This document shows positions 6,479 through 11,596 of a stretch of DNA of 11,596 bases, in pieces. The translations under genes were made by a program, and so were the position numbers. Each line of letters starts with the position of its first letter. Positions within the stretch are counted from its first letter, which is position 1. The stretch comes from Candidatus Omnitrophota bacterium (GTDB lineage: Bacteria; Ratteibacteria; UBA8468; B48-G9; JAFGKM01), in assembly GCA_023818785.1 (NCBI GenBank), contig JAMWCO010000035.1:1-11596 (forward strand), written 5' to 3'. The notes under the pieces are model-generated. The model ran no database searches, was not told the DNA's origin, and saw only the letters and a list, made by a program, of their open reading frames with translations.

Positions 6479-7074
6479 TGATTTATAAAATAACAGAGAT
6501 TTTTTGTTCAATCTGTGGGGAGGGTTTACTCCAAGGTATTCCAGTTATTTTTATAAGATTTTCTGGTTGTAATTTAAAGTGCTCTTTCTGTGATACAAAA
6601 TATGCATGGGCTCAAGGGAAGGAATTTAAAGAAGATGAAATTTTAAAAAGAGTTGAAAAGTTTAATTATAAAAGAGTTTGCTTTACAGGTGGAGAACCAT
6701 ATTTACAAGAAATTTTATATCTTTTCAAATTTTTTAAAAAAAAGAATTTTTGGGTATCTGTTGAAACAAATGGAACTATATGGAAAGATATAAAATTTGA
6801 TTGGATAACTGTAAGCCCAAAAAAAGAAGGTAGAAAGTATCATAAATATGGTTATGATGAAAGATTTATAAAAGTTGCAAATGAGTTTAAGTATGTAATA
6901 ACAGAAAAGGATGATTTAAATTTCATTGATAAAAGAATTAAAAAACCTATTATTTTACAGCCTGTAAACAATAGTAAAAAAATTTCAAGAATCATAGTTA
7001 AATTTTTAAAAGAAAATCCAAAAGAAAACTGGTATTTAAGAATCCAGATGCATAAAATTATAAATATAAAATAG
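6478..7074 (+). CDS. queE: 7-carboxy-7-deazaguanine synthase
   Basis: A radical SAM enzyme that turns 6-carboxytetrahydropterin into 7-carboxy-7-deazaguanine on the way to preQ0 and queuosine. It has 198 residues, at the short end for the family. The N-terminus has ITEIFCSICGEGLLQGIPVI (5-24), the QueE substrate-side motif. SGCNLKCSFCDTKYAW (29-44) supplies cluster cysteines C31, C35 and C38 in the CX3CX2C pattern. GGEP (71-74), VETNGT (95-100), TVSPK (111-115), LQPV (160-163) and the terminal LRIQMHK (187-193) follow. No separate ribosome site is visible: the start shares one base with the preceding stop (TAATG), so translation is probably coupled. No queC, queD or queF is in the window, though folE, which makes the distant precursor, is in the divergent operon. 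Confidence 0.94.
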   Translation: MIYKITEIFCSICGEGLLQGIPVIFIRFSGCNLKCSFCDTKYAWAQGKEFKEDEILKRVEKFNYKRVCFTGGEPYLQEILYLFKFFKKKNFWVSVETNGTIWKDIKFDWITVSPKKEGRKYHKYGYDERFIKVANEFKYVITEKDDLNFIDKRIKKPIILQPVNNSKKISRIIVKFLKENPKENWYLRIQMHKIINIK

Positions 7075-7076
7075 AG

Positions 7077-7105
7077 TTGATAACAAAATAGAAAAAAGGT
7101 AAAAT
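7077..7105 (+). promoter_or_regulatory. Candidate promoter for the lepB-grpE-ispE-spoVG run
   Basis: TTGATA (7077-7082), a 17-nt spacer and TAAAAT (7100-7105) sit between queE and lepB. Each box differs from consensus at one position. Initiation about 7 nt after the -10 would be near 7112, leaving only about six bases before the lepB ATG at 7118, with no room for a ribosome site. Confidence 0.55.
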
Positions 7106-7117
7106 AAATTTTTTAAA

Positions 7118-7660
7118 ATGGAAAAAAAGAGAGACATAAAAAAAGAAACATTTAACTGGTTTAAGTCATTATTATGGGCTTTTATTATTGCCTTATTTAT
7201 AAGAACATTTTTTATTGGAAATTTCAAAATCCCAAGTACTTCTATGGTTCCAACATTAAAAGTTGGTGATAGACTCCTTTCAAATAATATAATATATAAA
7301 ATAAGGGAACCAAAAAGAGGAGAAGTTATTATTTTTAAATATCCTGAAGAACCAAAAAGAGATTTTGTTAAAAGATTGATAGGACTTCCAGGTGAAAAAG
7401 TTATGATAAAGGAAGGTAAAATATATATAAATGGGAAAGAAGTTAATGAGCCAGAAATAAGTTGCAGATATTATTTTAGTGATGGTGAATATGGTGTTGA
7501 AAAAGAGGTAGAAGTTCCACCAAACTCATACTATGTTCTTGGAGATAATAGTTTTAATAGTAAAGATAGTAGATATTGGGGGTTTGTCCCAAAAAAATAT
7601 TTAATAGGTAAAGCACTCTTTATTTATTGGCCTCCATGGAGAATGGGGTTTATAAAATGA
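7118..7660 (+). CDS. lepB: Signal peptidase I
   Basis: A membrane serine protease that removes signal peptides from exported proteins. It has 180 residues, the compact single-anchor form. One membrane helix spans about 17-34, and the rest faces outward. IPSTSMVPTLKVGDRLL (38-54) holds the nucleophile S42 in the box-B pattern. DFVKRLIGLPGEKV (82-95) holds the general base K85. YYVLGDNSFNSKDSRYWGFV (138-157) is box E, and PPWR follows near the end. The ATG at 7118 is the only start that keeps the full anchor helix. It lacks a close ribosome site, since the nearest purine run (AAAAAAGG) is about 18 nt away. A candidate promoter lies immediately upstream. The stop overlaps the grpE start as ATGA, so secretion and chaperone genes share a transcript. 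Confidence 0.96.
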   Translation: MEKKRDIKKETFNWFKSLLWAFIIALFIRTFFIGNFKIPSTSMVPTLKVGDRLLSNNIIYKIREPKRGEVIIFKYPEEPKRDFVKRLIGLPGEKVMIKEGKIYINGKEVNEPEISCRYYFSDGEYGVEKEVEVPPNSYYVLGDNSFNSKDSRYWGFVPKKYLIGKALFIYWPPWRMGFIK

Positions 7661-8229
7661 AAAAAGAGAGAATTTATTTTATAAAAGAAACTGATTTAAA
7701 AAATTTAAGAGAACTATCCAAAAAAGCAAAAGAATTTGAAAAAGAAAAAGAAGAATTAAATAATAAAATAGAAGAATTGAAGGATAAATATTTACGCACT
7801 TTGGCTGAATTTGAAAATTATAGAAAAAGAGTTGAAAAAGAAAAAAAAGATATATTGAAATATGGAAATGAAAATTTAATTTTACAACTTATTCCCTTTG
7901 ATGAAATTTTTGAAAATGTATTAAAACAGATAGATAAAGCACCTTCAATAGAGATTATTAAAAAGGGATTTGAACTTTTAAAAAAAGAATTTACAAAATT
8001 ACTTGAAGGTTTAGGGGTGAAAAAGATAAATGCGATTGGAGAAAAATTTGACCCTAAATTACATGAAGGTGTTGGATTTATAGAGACAGATGAGGTAGAA
8101 GAAGGTATAATAATAGAAGAAGAAAAAAGTGGATATATTTATAATGATAGAGTAATTAGACCATCATTAGTTAAAGTTGCGAAGAAGATGAAAGATAATG
8201 TTGAAAATAAAAGCACCTGCGAAGATTAA
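7657..8229 (+). CDS. grpE: Nucleotide exchange factor GrpE
   Basis: A dimeric co-chaperone that releases ADP from DnaK. From the ATG at 7657 it has 190 residues. A long N-terminal coiled coil runs from about 17 to 65, rich in Lys and Glu, and includes YLRTLAEFENYRKRVEKEKK (45-64), a GrpE hallmark. A middle helical part with IPFDEIFENVL (79-89) follows. The C-terminal beta wing has FDPKLHEGVGFIET (131-144) and SGYIYNDRVIRPSLVKVAKK (158-177). I chose 7657 because it forms an ATGA junction with lepB and has GGGG about 8 nt upstream; starting at 7627 would add ten residues overlapping lepB. The end overlaps ispE by 32 nt. Neither dnaK nor dnaJ is adjacent, unlike the usual hrcA-grpE-dnaK cluster, and no CIRCE operator is visible upstream. 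Confidence 0.96.
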   Translation: MKKERIYFIKETDLKNLRELSKKAKEFEKEKEELNNKIEELKDKYLRTLAEFENYRKRVEKEKKDILKYGNENLILQLIPFDEIFENVLKQIDKAPSIEIIKKGFELLKKEFTKLLEGLGVKKINAIGEKFDPKLHEGVGFIETDEVEEGIIIEEEKSGYIYNDRVIRPSLVKVAKKMKDNVENKSTCED

Positions 8230-9052
8230 TCTTTTTTTAGAGATTGGGAAAAGAGAAAATTCGCTTCACCCTTTATTCTCATTAGTAGATATCGTTTCCT
8301 TTTATGACTATATATATTTAAAACCATCAAAAAAAACAGAAATAAAATTTATCTCAAAATGGGAAATCCCGAAAGATAATACAGTTAGCAAATTAATTTT
8401 TATTTTAAAAAAAATTTTCAATTTTGAAGTTGAGGTAATAGTAAAAAAAAATATACCACCAGGAACTGGACTTGGAGGGGGAAGTTCTGATGCAGGGAAT
8501 CTTTTATTGGTTCTTAATGAGACTTTTAATTTTGGTTTGAGAATGGATGAAATGGTTAATATAGCAAAAGAGATTGGTTCAGATGTTCCTTTATTTCTTT
8601 ATAGAAAAAGATGTATAATTTATAATTATGGAGAAAAAGTTATTCCATGCGATGATTTTAAACTTTATTATCTAATTTTAATACCAAATTTTTCAATAAG
8701 CACAAAAGATGTTTATGATAAGTTAGACAAAATTGGAGAATATGGAGATTTGACAGATTGTGATCTAAAGGTTAGAATTTTAATTGAAGAAATAAAGAAA
8801 GGCAACATATATATGGTAGAGAAAAAAATTTTTAATCGTCTTGAAAATATATGTTTTGAAATAGAAAAGAAAGTAAGGGAGGTGAAAGATGAGGTAGAGA
8901 AAATAACAAATCGGAAGTTTTTTGTTAGTGGAAGCGGAGGTGTTTTATTTTCGGTATTTAAAGAGAAGGAGGAAGTTGAAAGTATAGAAAAGAGAATTTC
9001 TTTGGATAATTGGAAGAAATTAGTAGTAGAAAGTATAAATTTTTGCATGTAA
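8198..9052 (+). CDS. ispE: 4-diphosphocytidyl-2-C-methyl-D-erythritol kinase
   Basis: A GHMP-superfamily kinase, the fourth step of the non-mevalonate isoprenoid pathway, phosphorylating CDP-methylerythritol. It has 284 residues, normal length. IKAPAKINLFLEIGKR (4-19) contains catalytic K9. H24 in LHPLFS fits the substrate pocket. IPPGTGLGGGSSDAGNLL (86-103) is the ATP-binding loop, and EIGSDVPLFL (125-134) has the catalytic D129. FVSGSGGVLFSVF (242-254) is the third GHMP motif. The start overlaps the grpE end by 32 nt with only a weak purine-rich site (GAAGAAGATGAAAG), so coupling to grpE is likely. spoVG follows 12 nt later. The ispE-spoVG-glmU-prs order mirrors the Bacillus arrangement, supporting orthology. 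Confidence 0.96.
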   Translation: MLKIKAPAKINLFLEIGKRENSLHPLFSLVDIVSFYDYIYLKPSKKTEIKFISKWEIPKDNTVSKLIFILKKIFNFEVEVIVKKNIPPGTGLGGGSSDAGNLLLVLNETFNFGLRMDEMVNIAKEIGSDVPLFLYRKRCIIYNYGEKVIPCDDFKLYYLILIPNFSISTKDVYDKLDKIGEYGDLTDCDLKVRILIEEIKKGNIYMVEKKIFNRLENICFEIEKKVREVKDEVEKITNRKFFVSGSGGVLFSVFKEKEEVESIEKRISLDNWKKLVVESINFCM

Positions 9053-9064
9053 AAGGAGGAAAAG

Positions 9065-9454
9065 ATGGAAATTACTGAAACCAGAATTTCTCTTGTTGAA
9101 AGACCAAATAGTAGATTAAGAGCATATGCTTCTATAACTTTTGATGACGCTTTTGTAATAAGAGATATCAGAGTTATAGAGGGGAAAAAGGGCTTATTTG
9201 TGGCTATGCCAAGTAAAAAAATGCAGAGAGCATGTTCAAGATGTGGATTTAAAAACCCTATAACTCACAAATTTTGTGGTTCTTGTGGGACATCATTAAA
9301 TCCTATAAATCAAAGACTTTCTCCTTCTCAACAACATAGAGACCTTGCTCATCCTATAAAAACTGACTTTAGAGAATATATCCAGAAGAAAGTTCTTGAA
9401 GAATATGAGAAAGTAAAAAAAGGTATAAGCAAAAATTATCCTGAACAACAATAA
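9065..9454 (+). CDS. spoVG: SpoVG-family protein with embedded zinc ribbon
   Basis: SpoVG is a small nucleic-acid-binding regulator. Residues 1-52 are a clear match: EITETRISLVERPNSRLRAY (2-21), ASITFDDAFVIRDIRVIEGK (22-41) and GLFVAMPSKK (43-52). The usual continuation (DIAHPI, then a C-terminal helix) appears only later, as RDLAHPIKTDFREYIQKKVL (92-111). Between them, at 53-90, sits a zinc ribbon: C57 and C60, then C71 and C74, within CSRCGFKNP and KFCGSCGTSLNP (CX2C-X10-CX2C). The total of 129 residues is longer than the usual 85-100 because of this insert. A strong AAAGGAGG precedes the ATG. It lies 12 nt after ispE and 17 nt before a tRNA-Gln. The ribbon probably adds a second nucleic-acid or protein contact, which is inference. 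Both SpoVG halves look intact, so this is an insertion, not a frameshift or fusion artefact. Confidence 0.93.
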   Translation: MEITETRISLVERPNSRLRAYASITFDDAFVIRDIRVIEGKKGLFVAMPSKKMQRACSRCGFKNPITHKFCGSCGTSLNPINQRLSPSQQHRDLAHPIKTDFREYIQKKVLEEYEKVKKGISKNYPEQQ

Positions 9455-9471
9455 TTAATTATAAGAAGATT

Positions 9472-9543
9472 TGCCCGGTAGTGTAAATGGTAACACACCG
9501 GCCTTTGGAGCCGAGGATCAAGGTTCGAGTCCTTGCCGGGCAG
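9472..9543 (+). tRNA. tRNA-Gln (UUG)
   Basis: The full cloverleaf can be drawn. The acceptor stem TGCCCGG (9472-9478) pairs with CCGGGCA (9536-9542), followed by discriminator G9543. The D stem is GTGT/ACAC with GG in the loop. The anticodon loop CTTTGGA has anticodon TTG at 9505-9507, and the T arm CAAGG-TTCGAGT-CCTTG is perfect. The anticodon stem CCGGC/GCCGA has one C-A mismatch at its outer pair (C9498 against A9514). CCA is not encoded. The gene lies 17 nt after spoVG and 12 nt before the glmU start with no obvious promoter of its own, so it is probably cut out of the operon transcript. Confidence 0.97.
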
Positions 9544-9555
9544 ATGAATTGAAAA

Positions 9556-10323
9556 ATGGGGAATTGTGAAAATTTAGTATTTGTTATACTTGCTGCTGGA
9601 ATGGGTAAACGACTTGGTGGGGAGAATCAAAAAACAGTAAAAAAAATCCTCGGAAAACCAATTCTTAAATATCTTCTTGAAACAGTAAAAAAGTTTAATC
9701 CATTTAAAATAATTGTAGTAGTTGGATTTAAAAAGGAAGAAATTTTTAAAGAACTTAAGGAAGAAAATGTTGAATATGTAGAGCAGAAAGAATTGAAAGG
9801 GACAGGAGATGCTGTTTTATGTTCAGAAAATATTTTAAGAGATTTTAATGGAGATATAGTTGTTTTAAATGGGGATACACCCTTTATTTCAGAAAAAACA
9901 ATAAAAAATCTTATTAGAATACATAGAGAAAATGGCAATACTTGTAGTTTTTTAACAGCAATTTTAGATAATCCAATGGGTCTTGGAAGGGTTTTGAGAA
10001 ATGATAAAGGAAATGTTATTGGAATAGTTGAAGAATTAAATGCAAATGAAGAACAAAAATTAATAAAAGAAGTAAATGCGGGTGTTTACATTTTTAATTC
10101 AAAAGAATTATTCCCTGCTTTAAAAAAAATAAAACCAGACCCTATAAAAAATGAATATTATCTTACTGACTTAATTAAAATTTTTTATTTAGAAAATAAA
10201 AAAATATCAACATATACAACAGATGACCCAGATGAAACAATTGGGATAAATACTCCATCTGATTTAAAAAAGGCAAAAGAGTTTTTAAAGAAAGGAGGGA
10301 TAAAAAAATGGATAGTTGCTTAA
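9556..10323 (+). CDS. glmU: GlmU-type UDP-GlcNAc pyrophosphorylase, N-terminal domain only
   Basis: The N-acetylglucosamine-1-phosphate uridylyltransferase half of GlmU, which makes UDP-GlcNAc for peptidoglycan and lipopolysaccharide. VILAAGMGKRLGG (10-22) with K30 in TVKKILGKP is the nucleotide loop. EQKELKGTGDAVL (76-88), LNGDTPFI (104-111) with the metal-binding aspartate D107, GLGRVLRND (142-150), IVEELNA (157-163), KEVNAGVYIF (171-180) and EYYLTDLI (200-207) all fit GlmU. The protein stops at 255 residues. Normal GlmU has about 450, with a C-terminal left-handed beta-helix that acetylates glucosamine 1-phosphate; that part is missing, and prs starts at once, overlapping by 16 nt. The ATG has no clear ribosome site and lies 12 nt after the tRNA. 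Position before prs supports GlmU orthology, but an acetyltransferase must come from elsewhere. Confidence 0.9.
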   Translation: MGNCENLVFVILAAGMGKRLGGENQKTVKKILGKPILKYLLETVKKFNPFKIIVVVGFKKEEIFKELKEENVEYVEQKELKGTGDAVLCSENILRDFNGDIVVLNGDTPFISEKTIKNLIRIHRENGNTCSFLTAILDNPMGLGRVLRNDKGNVIGIVEELNANEEQKLIKEVNAGVYIFNSKELFPALKKIKPDPIKNEYYLTDLIKIFYLENKKISTYTTDDPDETIGINTPSDLKKAKEFLKKGGIKKWIVA

Positions 10324-11237
10324 TTTTTTCTGGGAATTCAAATTATCAATTAGCAGAGAAAATTGCTAAATATTTAAATAAGGAATTAAGTCCAATAAAC
10401 ATATATAGGTTTAAAGATGGAGAAATTTGTGTAAAAATTGAAGCAAATATAAGAGGGAAAGATGTTTTTATAATTCAATCAACATGCCCCCCTGTAAATG
10501 AGAATTTAATGGAACTACTTATAATCCTTGATGCTTTAAAGAGAGCATCTCCAAGAAGAATCACAGCAGTAATCCCTTATTATGGTTATGCAAGACAGGA
10601 TAGAAAAGACCAGCCACGAGTTCCTATAACTGCTAAACTTGTCGCAAATATTCTTGTAACAGCAGGAGCAGATAGAATTTTAACTATGGATTTACATGCA
10701 CCACAGATACAGGGTTTTTTTGATATTCCAGTTGACCATCTTTTTGCAGCACCTGTAATGATTAAATATCTCAGAGAAAAAAAATTTAAAAAACCTGTTA
10801 TAGTTGCTCCAGATGTTGGAAGTGTAAAAATGGCAAGAGCATTTGCAAAACGACTTCCTGCCGAACTTGCAATTGTAGATAAAAGAAGAGATGCACCAGA
10901 TAAAGTTGAGATGATACATGTTATTGGTGATGTTAAAAATTGTGAAGCAATTATAGTTGATGATATAATTTCAACTGGAAATACAATGATAGAAGCAGCA
11001 CAAGCATTGATTAAAAATGGAGCAACTCAAGTTTATGGTAGTTGTACACATGCTGTTTTGGCAGAAAATACTATTGAAAAATTTAAAAATTCACTATTTT
11101 CAGAAGTTATAATTACTGATACAATTCCACATTCTAATTTACCATCTATTTTCACTATTCTTACAGTTTCAGAATTACTTGGAGAAGCAATAAAAAGAAT
11201 ACATCTTGAAGATACTGTAAGTTCTTTATTTATTTAA
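10308..11237 (+). CDS. prs: Ribose-phosphate pyrophosphokinase
   Basis: Makes phosphoribosyl pyrophosphate from ribose 5-phosphate and ATP for nucleotide, histidine and tryptophan synthesis. Its 309 residues match class I enzymes. RFKDGEICVKIEANIRGKDV (34-53) and FIIQSTCPPVNENLMELLI (54-72) open the N-terminal domain. IPYYGYARQDRKDQPR (89-104) is the ATP loop, and TMDLHAPQIQGFFDIP (126-141) contains the metal-binding histidine H130. VDKRRDAPDKVEM (190-202) is the catalytic loop, and IIVDDIISTGNTM (215-227) binds the ribose 5-phosphate. The start overlaps glmU by 16 nt and is preceded by a strong AAAGGAGGG. It is the last gene of the plus-strand run. Downstream genes run the other way, so the usual partners ctc/rplY and pth are not next to it. 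No strong terminator follows. Confidence 0.98.
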   Translation: MDSCLIFSGNSNYQLAEKIAKYLNKELSPINIYRFKDGEICVKIEANIRGKDVFIIQSTCPPVNENLMELLIILDALKRASPRRITAVIPYYGYARQDRKDQPRVPITAKLVANILVTAGADRILTMDLHAPQIQGFFDIPVDHLFAAPVMIKYLREKKFKKPVIVAPDVGSVKMARAFAKRLPAELAIVDKRRDAPDKVEMIHVIGDVKNCEAIIVDDIISTGNTMIEAAQALIKNGATQVYGSCTHAVLAENTIEKFKNSLFSEVIITDTIPHSNLPSIFTILTVSELLGEAIKRIHLEDTVSSLFI

Positions 11238-11245
11238 ATTTTTAA

Positions 11246-11320
11246 TTAACCCATTGTAGGTTTTTTTCTATGATTTGCTCTTTTACTTCTCCACCTTAAC
11301 TTTCTTTTTTTCCTTCTCAT
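11246..11320 (-). CDS. 24-residue Arg/Lys-rich microprotein
   Basis: A 24-codon gene beginning MRRKKRKLRWRSKR and ending RKKPTMG. Thirteen of 24 residues are Arg or Lys, with one Trp, one His and a Pro near the end. This composition resembles very small ribosomal proteins or RNA-binding tails, but I do not recognise a named family. It starts 5 nt after the stop of a second 24-codon gene on the same strand, so translation is probably coupled; its own ribosome site is weak (AAGTAAG). It ends 8 nt from the convergent prs stop. The less repetitive, non-poly-lysine composition argues that it is a real peptide and not chance AT-rich sequence. Confidence 0.55.
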   Translation of the reverse strand: MRRKKRKLRWRSKRANHRKKPTMG

Positions 11321-11325
11321 TTTTC

Positions 11326-11400
11326 TTACTTGCAACAAGATTTTTTACTCTTTTTCGCTGTCTTTTTTGCCTTTTTTGCTACTTTCTTTGTCTTTGCCAT
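11326..11400 (-). CDS. 24-residue Lys-rich microprotein with Cys-Cys tail
   Basis: A 24-codon gene encoding a peptide that begins MAKTKKVAKKAKKTAKK and ends SCCK. Half of its residues (12 of 24) are lysine, spaced with Ala and Thr like the tail of a histone H1-like protein. Two adjacent cysteines sit just before the end. Translation signals are excellent: AAAGGAGGTGA (11405-11415), with 7 nt between GGAGG and the ATG, the best Shine-Dalgarno match in the window. A candidate promoter lies 24-52 nt upstream. Another 24-codon gene follows after 5 nt. Roles in binding DNA, RNA or the ribosome are plausible from charge alone; no family is recognised. The next gene upstream is a tRNA-Ser on the other strand. 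Confidence 0.65.
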   Translation of the reverse strand: MAKTKKVAKKAKKTAKKSKKSCCK

Positions 11401-11404
11401 TTCT

Positions 11405-11415
11405 TCACCTCCTTT
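11405..11415 (-). promoter_or_regulatory. Near-perfect Shine-Dalgarno site of the Lys-rich microprotein
   Basis: AAAGGAGGTGA matches the anti-Shine-Dalgarno end of 16S rRNA over its whole core and is spaced 7 nt (from GGAGG) from the ATG at 11400. It is stronger than the sites of the large genes here and is the main evidence that this tiny gene is translated. Confidence 0.75.
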
Positions 11416-11423
11416 TATTTTAA

Positions 11424-11452
11424 ATTTCAACACATATTTTTATTTTTGTCAA
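11424..11452 (-). promoter_or_regulatory. Candidate promoter for the microprotein pair
   Basis: On the minus strand TTGACA (11447-11452) is followed after 17 nt by TGAAAT (11424-11429), which is directly preceded by TGT and so could act as an extended -10. Initiation near 11417 would leave a short leader carrying the near-perfect ribosome site. The -35 is consensus and the -10 matches four of six. Confidence 0.5.
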
Positions 11453-11494
11453 ATAAAATTTAAAGAGGTTATTTTTTTGAGTGATATGAAAAAT

Positions 11495-11523
11495 TTTACT
11501 AAATTAAAAAATTAAAGTAAAAT
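11495..11523 (+). promoter_or_regulatory. Candidate promoter of tRNA-Ser
   Basis: TTTACT (11495-11500), a 17-nt spacer and TAAAAT (11518-11523) precede the tRNA-Ser gene, whose first base is 11534. Initiation would fall within a few bases of the mature 5' end. The -10 is good and the -35 matches four of six, in very AT-rich DNA. Confidence 0.4.
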
Positions 11524-11533
11524 AATTAAAAAA

Positions 11534-11596
11534 GGAGGGGTCGCATAGAGGTCTAGTGCGGCGGATTGCTAATCCGTTGGTCGGTCGAAAGGCTGG
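11534..11596 (+). tRNA. tRNA-Ser (GCU), truncated by window end
   Basis: The 5' acceptor strand GGAGGGG (11534-11540), T8, a three-pair D stem (GCA/TGC) and the anticodon arm GCGGA-TTGCTAA-TCCGT can be read. The anticodon GCT is at 11568-11570. A long variable arm begins after the anticodon stem (GTCGGTCGAAAGGCTGG), as expected for serine tRNAs. The sequence ends inside this arm, so the T arm and 3' acceptor strand lie beyond the window. Confidence 0.93.

Noticed and set aside
6478..9543. Functional link between queE and the tRNA-Gln gene
   Set aside because: Queuosine is placed in tRNAs with GUN anticodons (Tyr, His, Asn, Asp), not in tRNA-Gln with UUG; proximity is probably chance.
11248..11267. 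Possible terminator after prs: AACC, a 7-nt loop, GGTT, then a T run
   Set aside because: The stem has only four pairs, half of them A-T, and lies inside the convergent microprotein gene; too weak to call.
11275..11515. Plus-strand open frames of about 60 codons between prs and tRNA-Ser
   Set aside because: They are Phe/Leu/Cys-rich translations opposite the lysine-rich microprotein, lack ribosome sites, and one runs into the tRNA promoter region.

Overview
The window is an AT-rich, gene-dense stretch of bacterial chromosome. Proteins are rich in Lys, Ile, Glu and Phe, and all genes read with the standard code (TGA is used as a stop). Heptose genes (gmhA and a stand-alone heptose-1-P adenylyltransferase), a KdnA-like aminotransferase, FtsH and signal peptidase I suggest a diderm with lipopolysaccharide. 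SpoVG, an AmaP/Asp23-type protein, a ThiD2-ThiE fusion and a GlmU without its acetyltransferase domain argue against a standard proteobacterium. An uncultivated lineage of the Omnitrophota/PVC-neighbour kind is my best guess, but this is an inference.

Left part (1-5214): the tail of an upstream plus-strand gene and a 60-residue two-helix membrane protein converge on a six-gene minus-strand operon. In transcription order the operon is amaP-like, gmhA, hldC/rfaE2, thiE with an N-terminal ThiD2 domain, ftsH and folE. The genes overlap or nearly touch (overlaps of 23, 4, 31 and 44 nt, and one 2-nt gap). The operon mixes envelope sugar synthesis, cofactor synthesis (thiamine, pterin) and membrane proteostasis.

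Middle (5215-5353): a 139-nt divergent intergenic region carries two back-to-back sigma-70-like promoters whose -35 boxes lie in the arms of a perfect 9-bp inverted repeat.

Right part, plus strand (5354-11237): a KdnA-like aminotransferase and queE come first, overlapping by 1 nt. A candidate promoter very close to the lepB start then precedes lepB-grpE-ispE-spoVG-tRNA-Gln(UUG)-glmU(N-terminal domain)-prs. The ispE/spoVG/glmU/prs order recalls the Bacillus neighbourhood, and a tRNA-Gln between ispE and prs recalls some deltaproteobacteria. SpoVG has a zinc ribbon inserted in its middle.

Right end (11238-11596): two unannotated 24-codon genes lie on the minus strand, convergent with prs. One encodes a half-lysine peptide behind a near-perfect Shine-Dalgarno sequence and a good candidate promoter. 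The other encodes an Arg/Lys-rich peptide that looks like a tiny RNA-binding or ribosomal protein. A tRNA-Ser(GCU), cut by the window end, follows on the plus strand. There is no mobile element, CRISPR array or rRNA. The most unusual items are the microprotein pair and the zinc-ribbon SpoVG.
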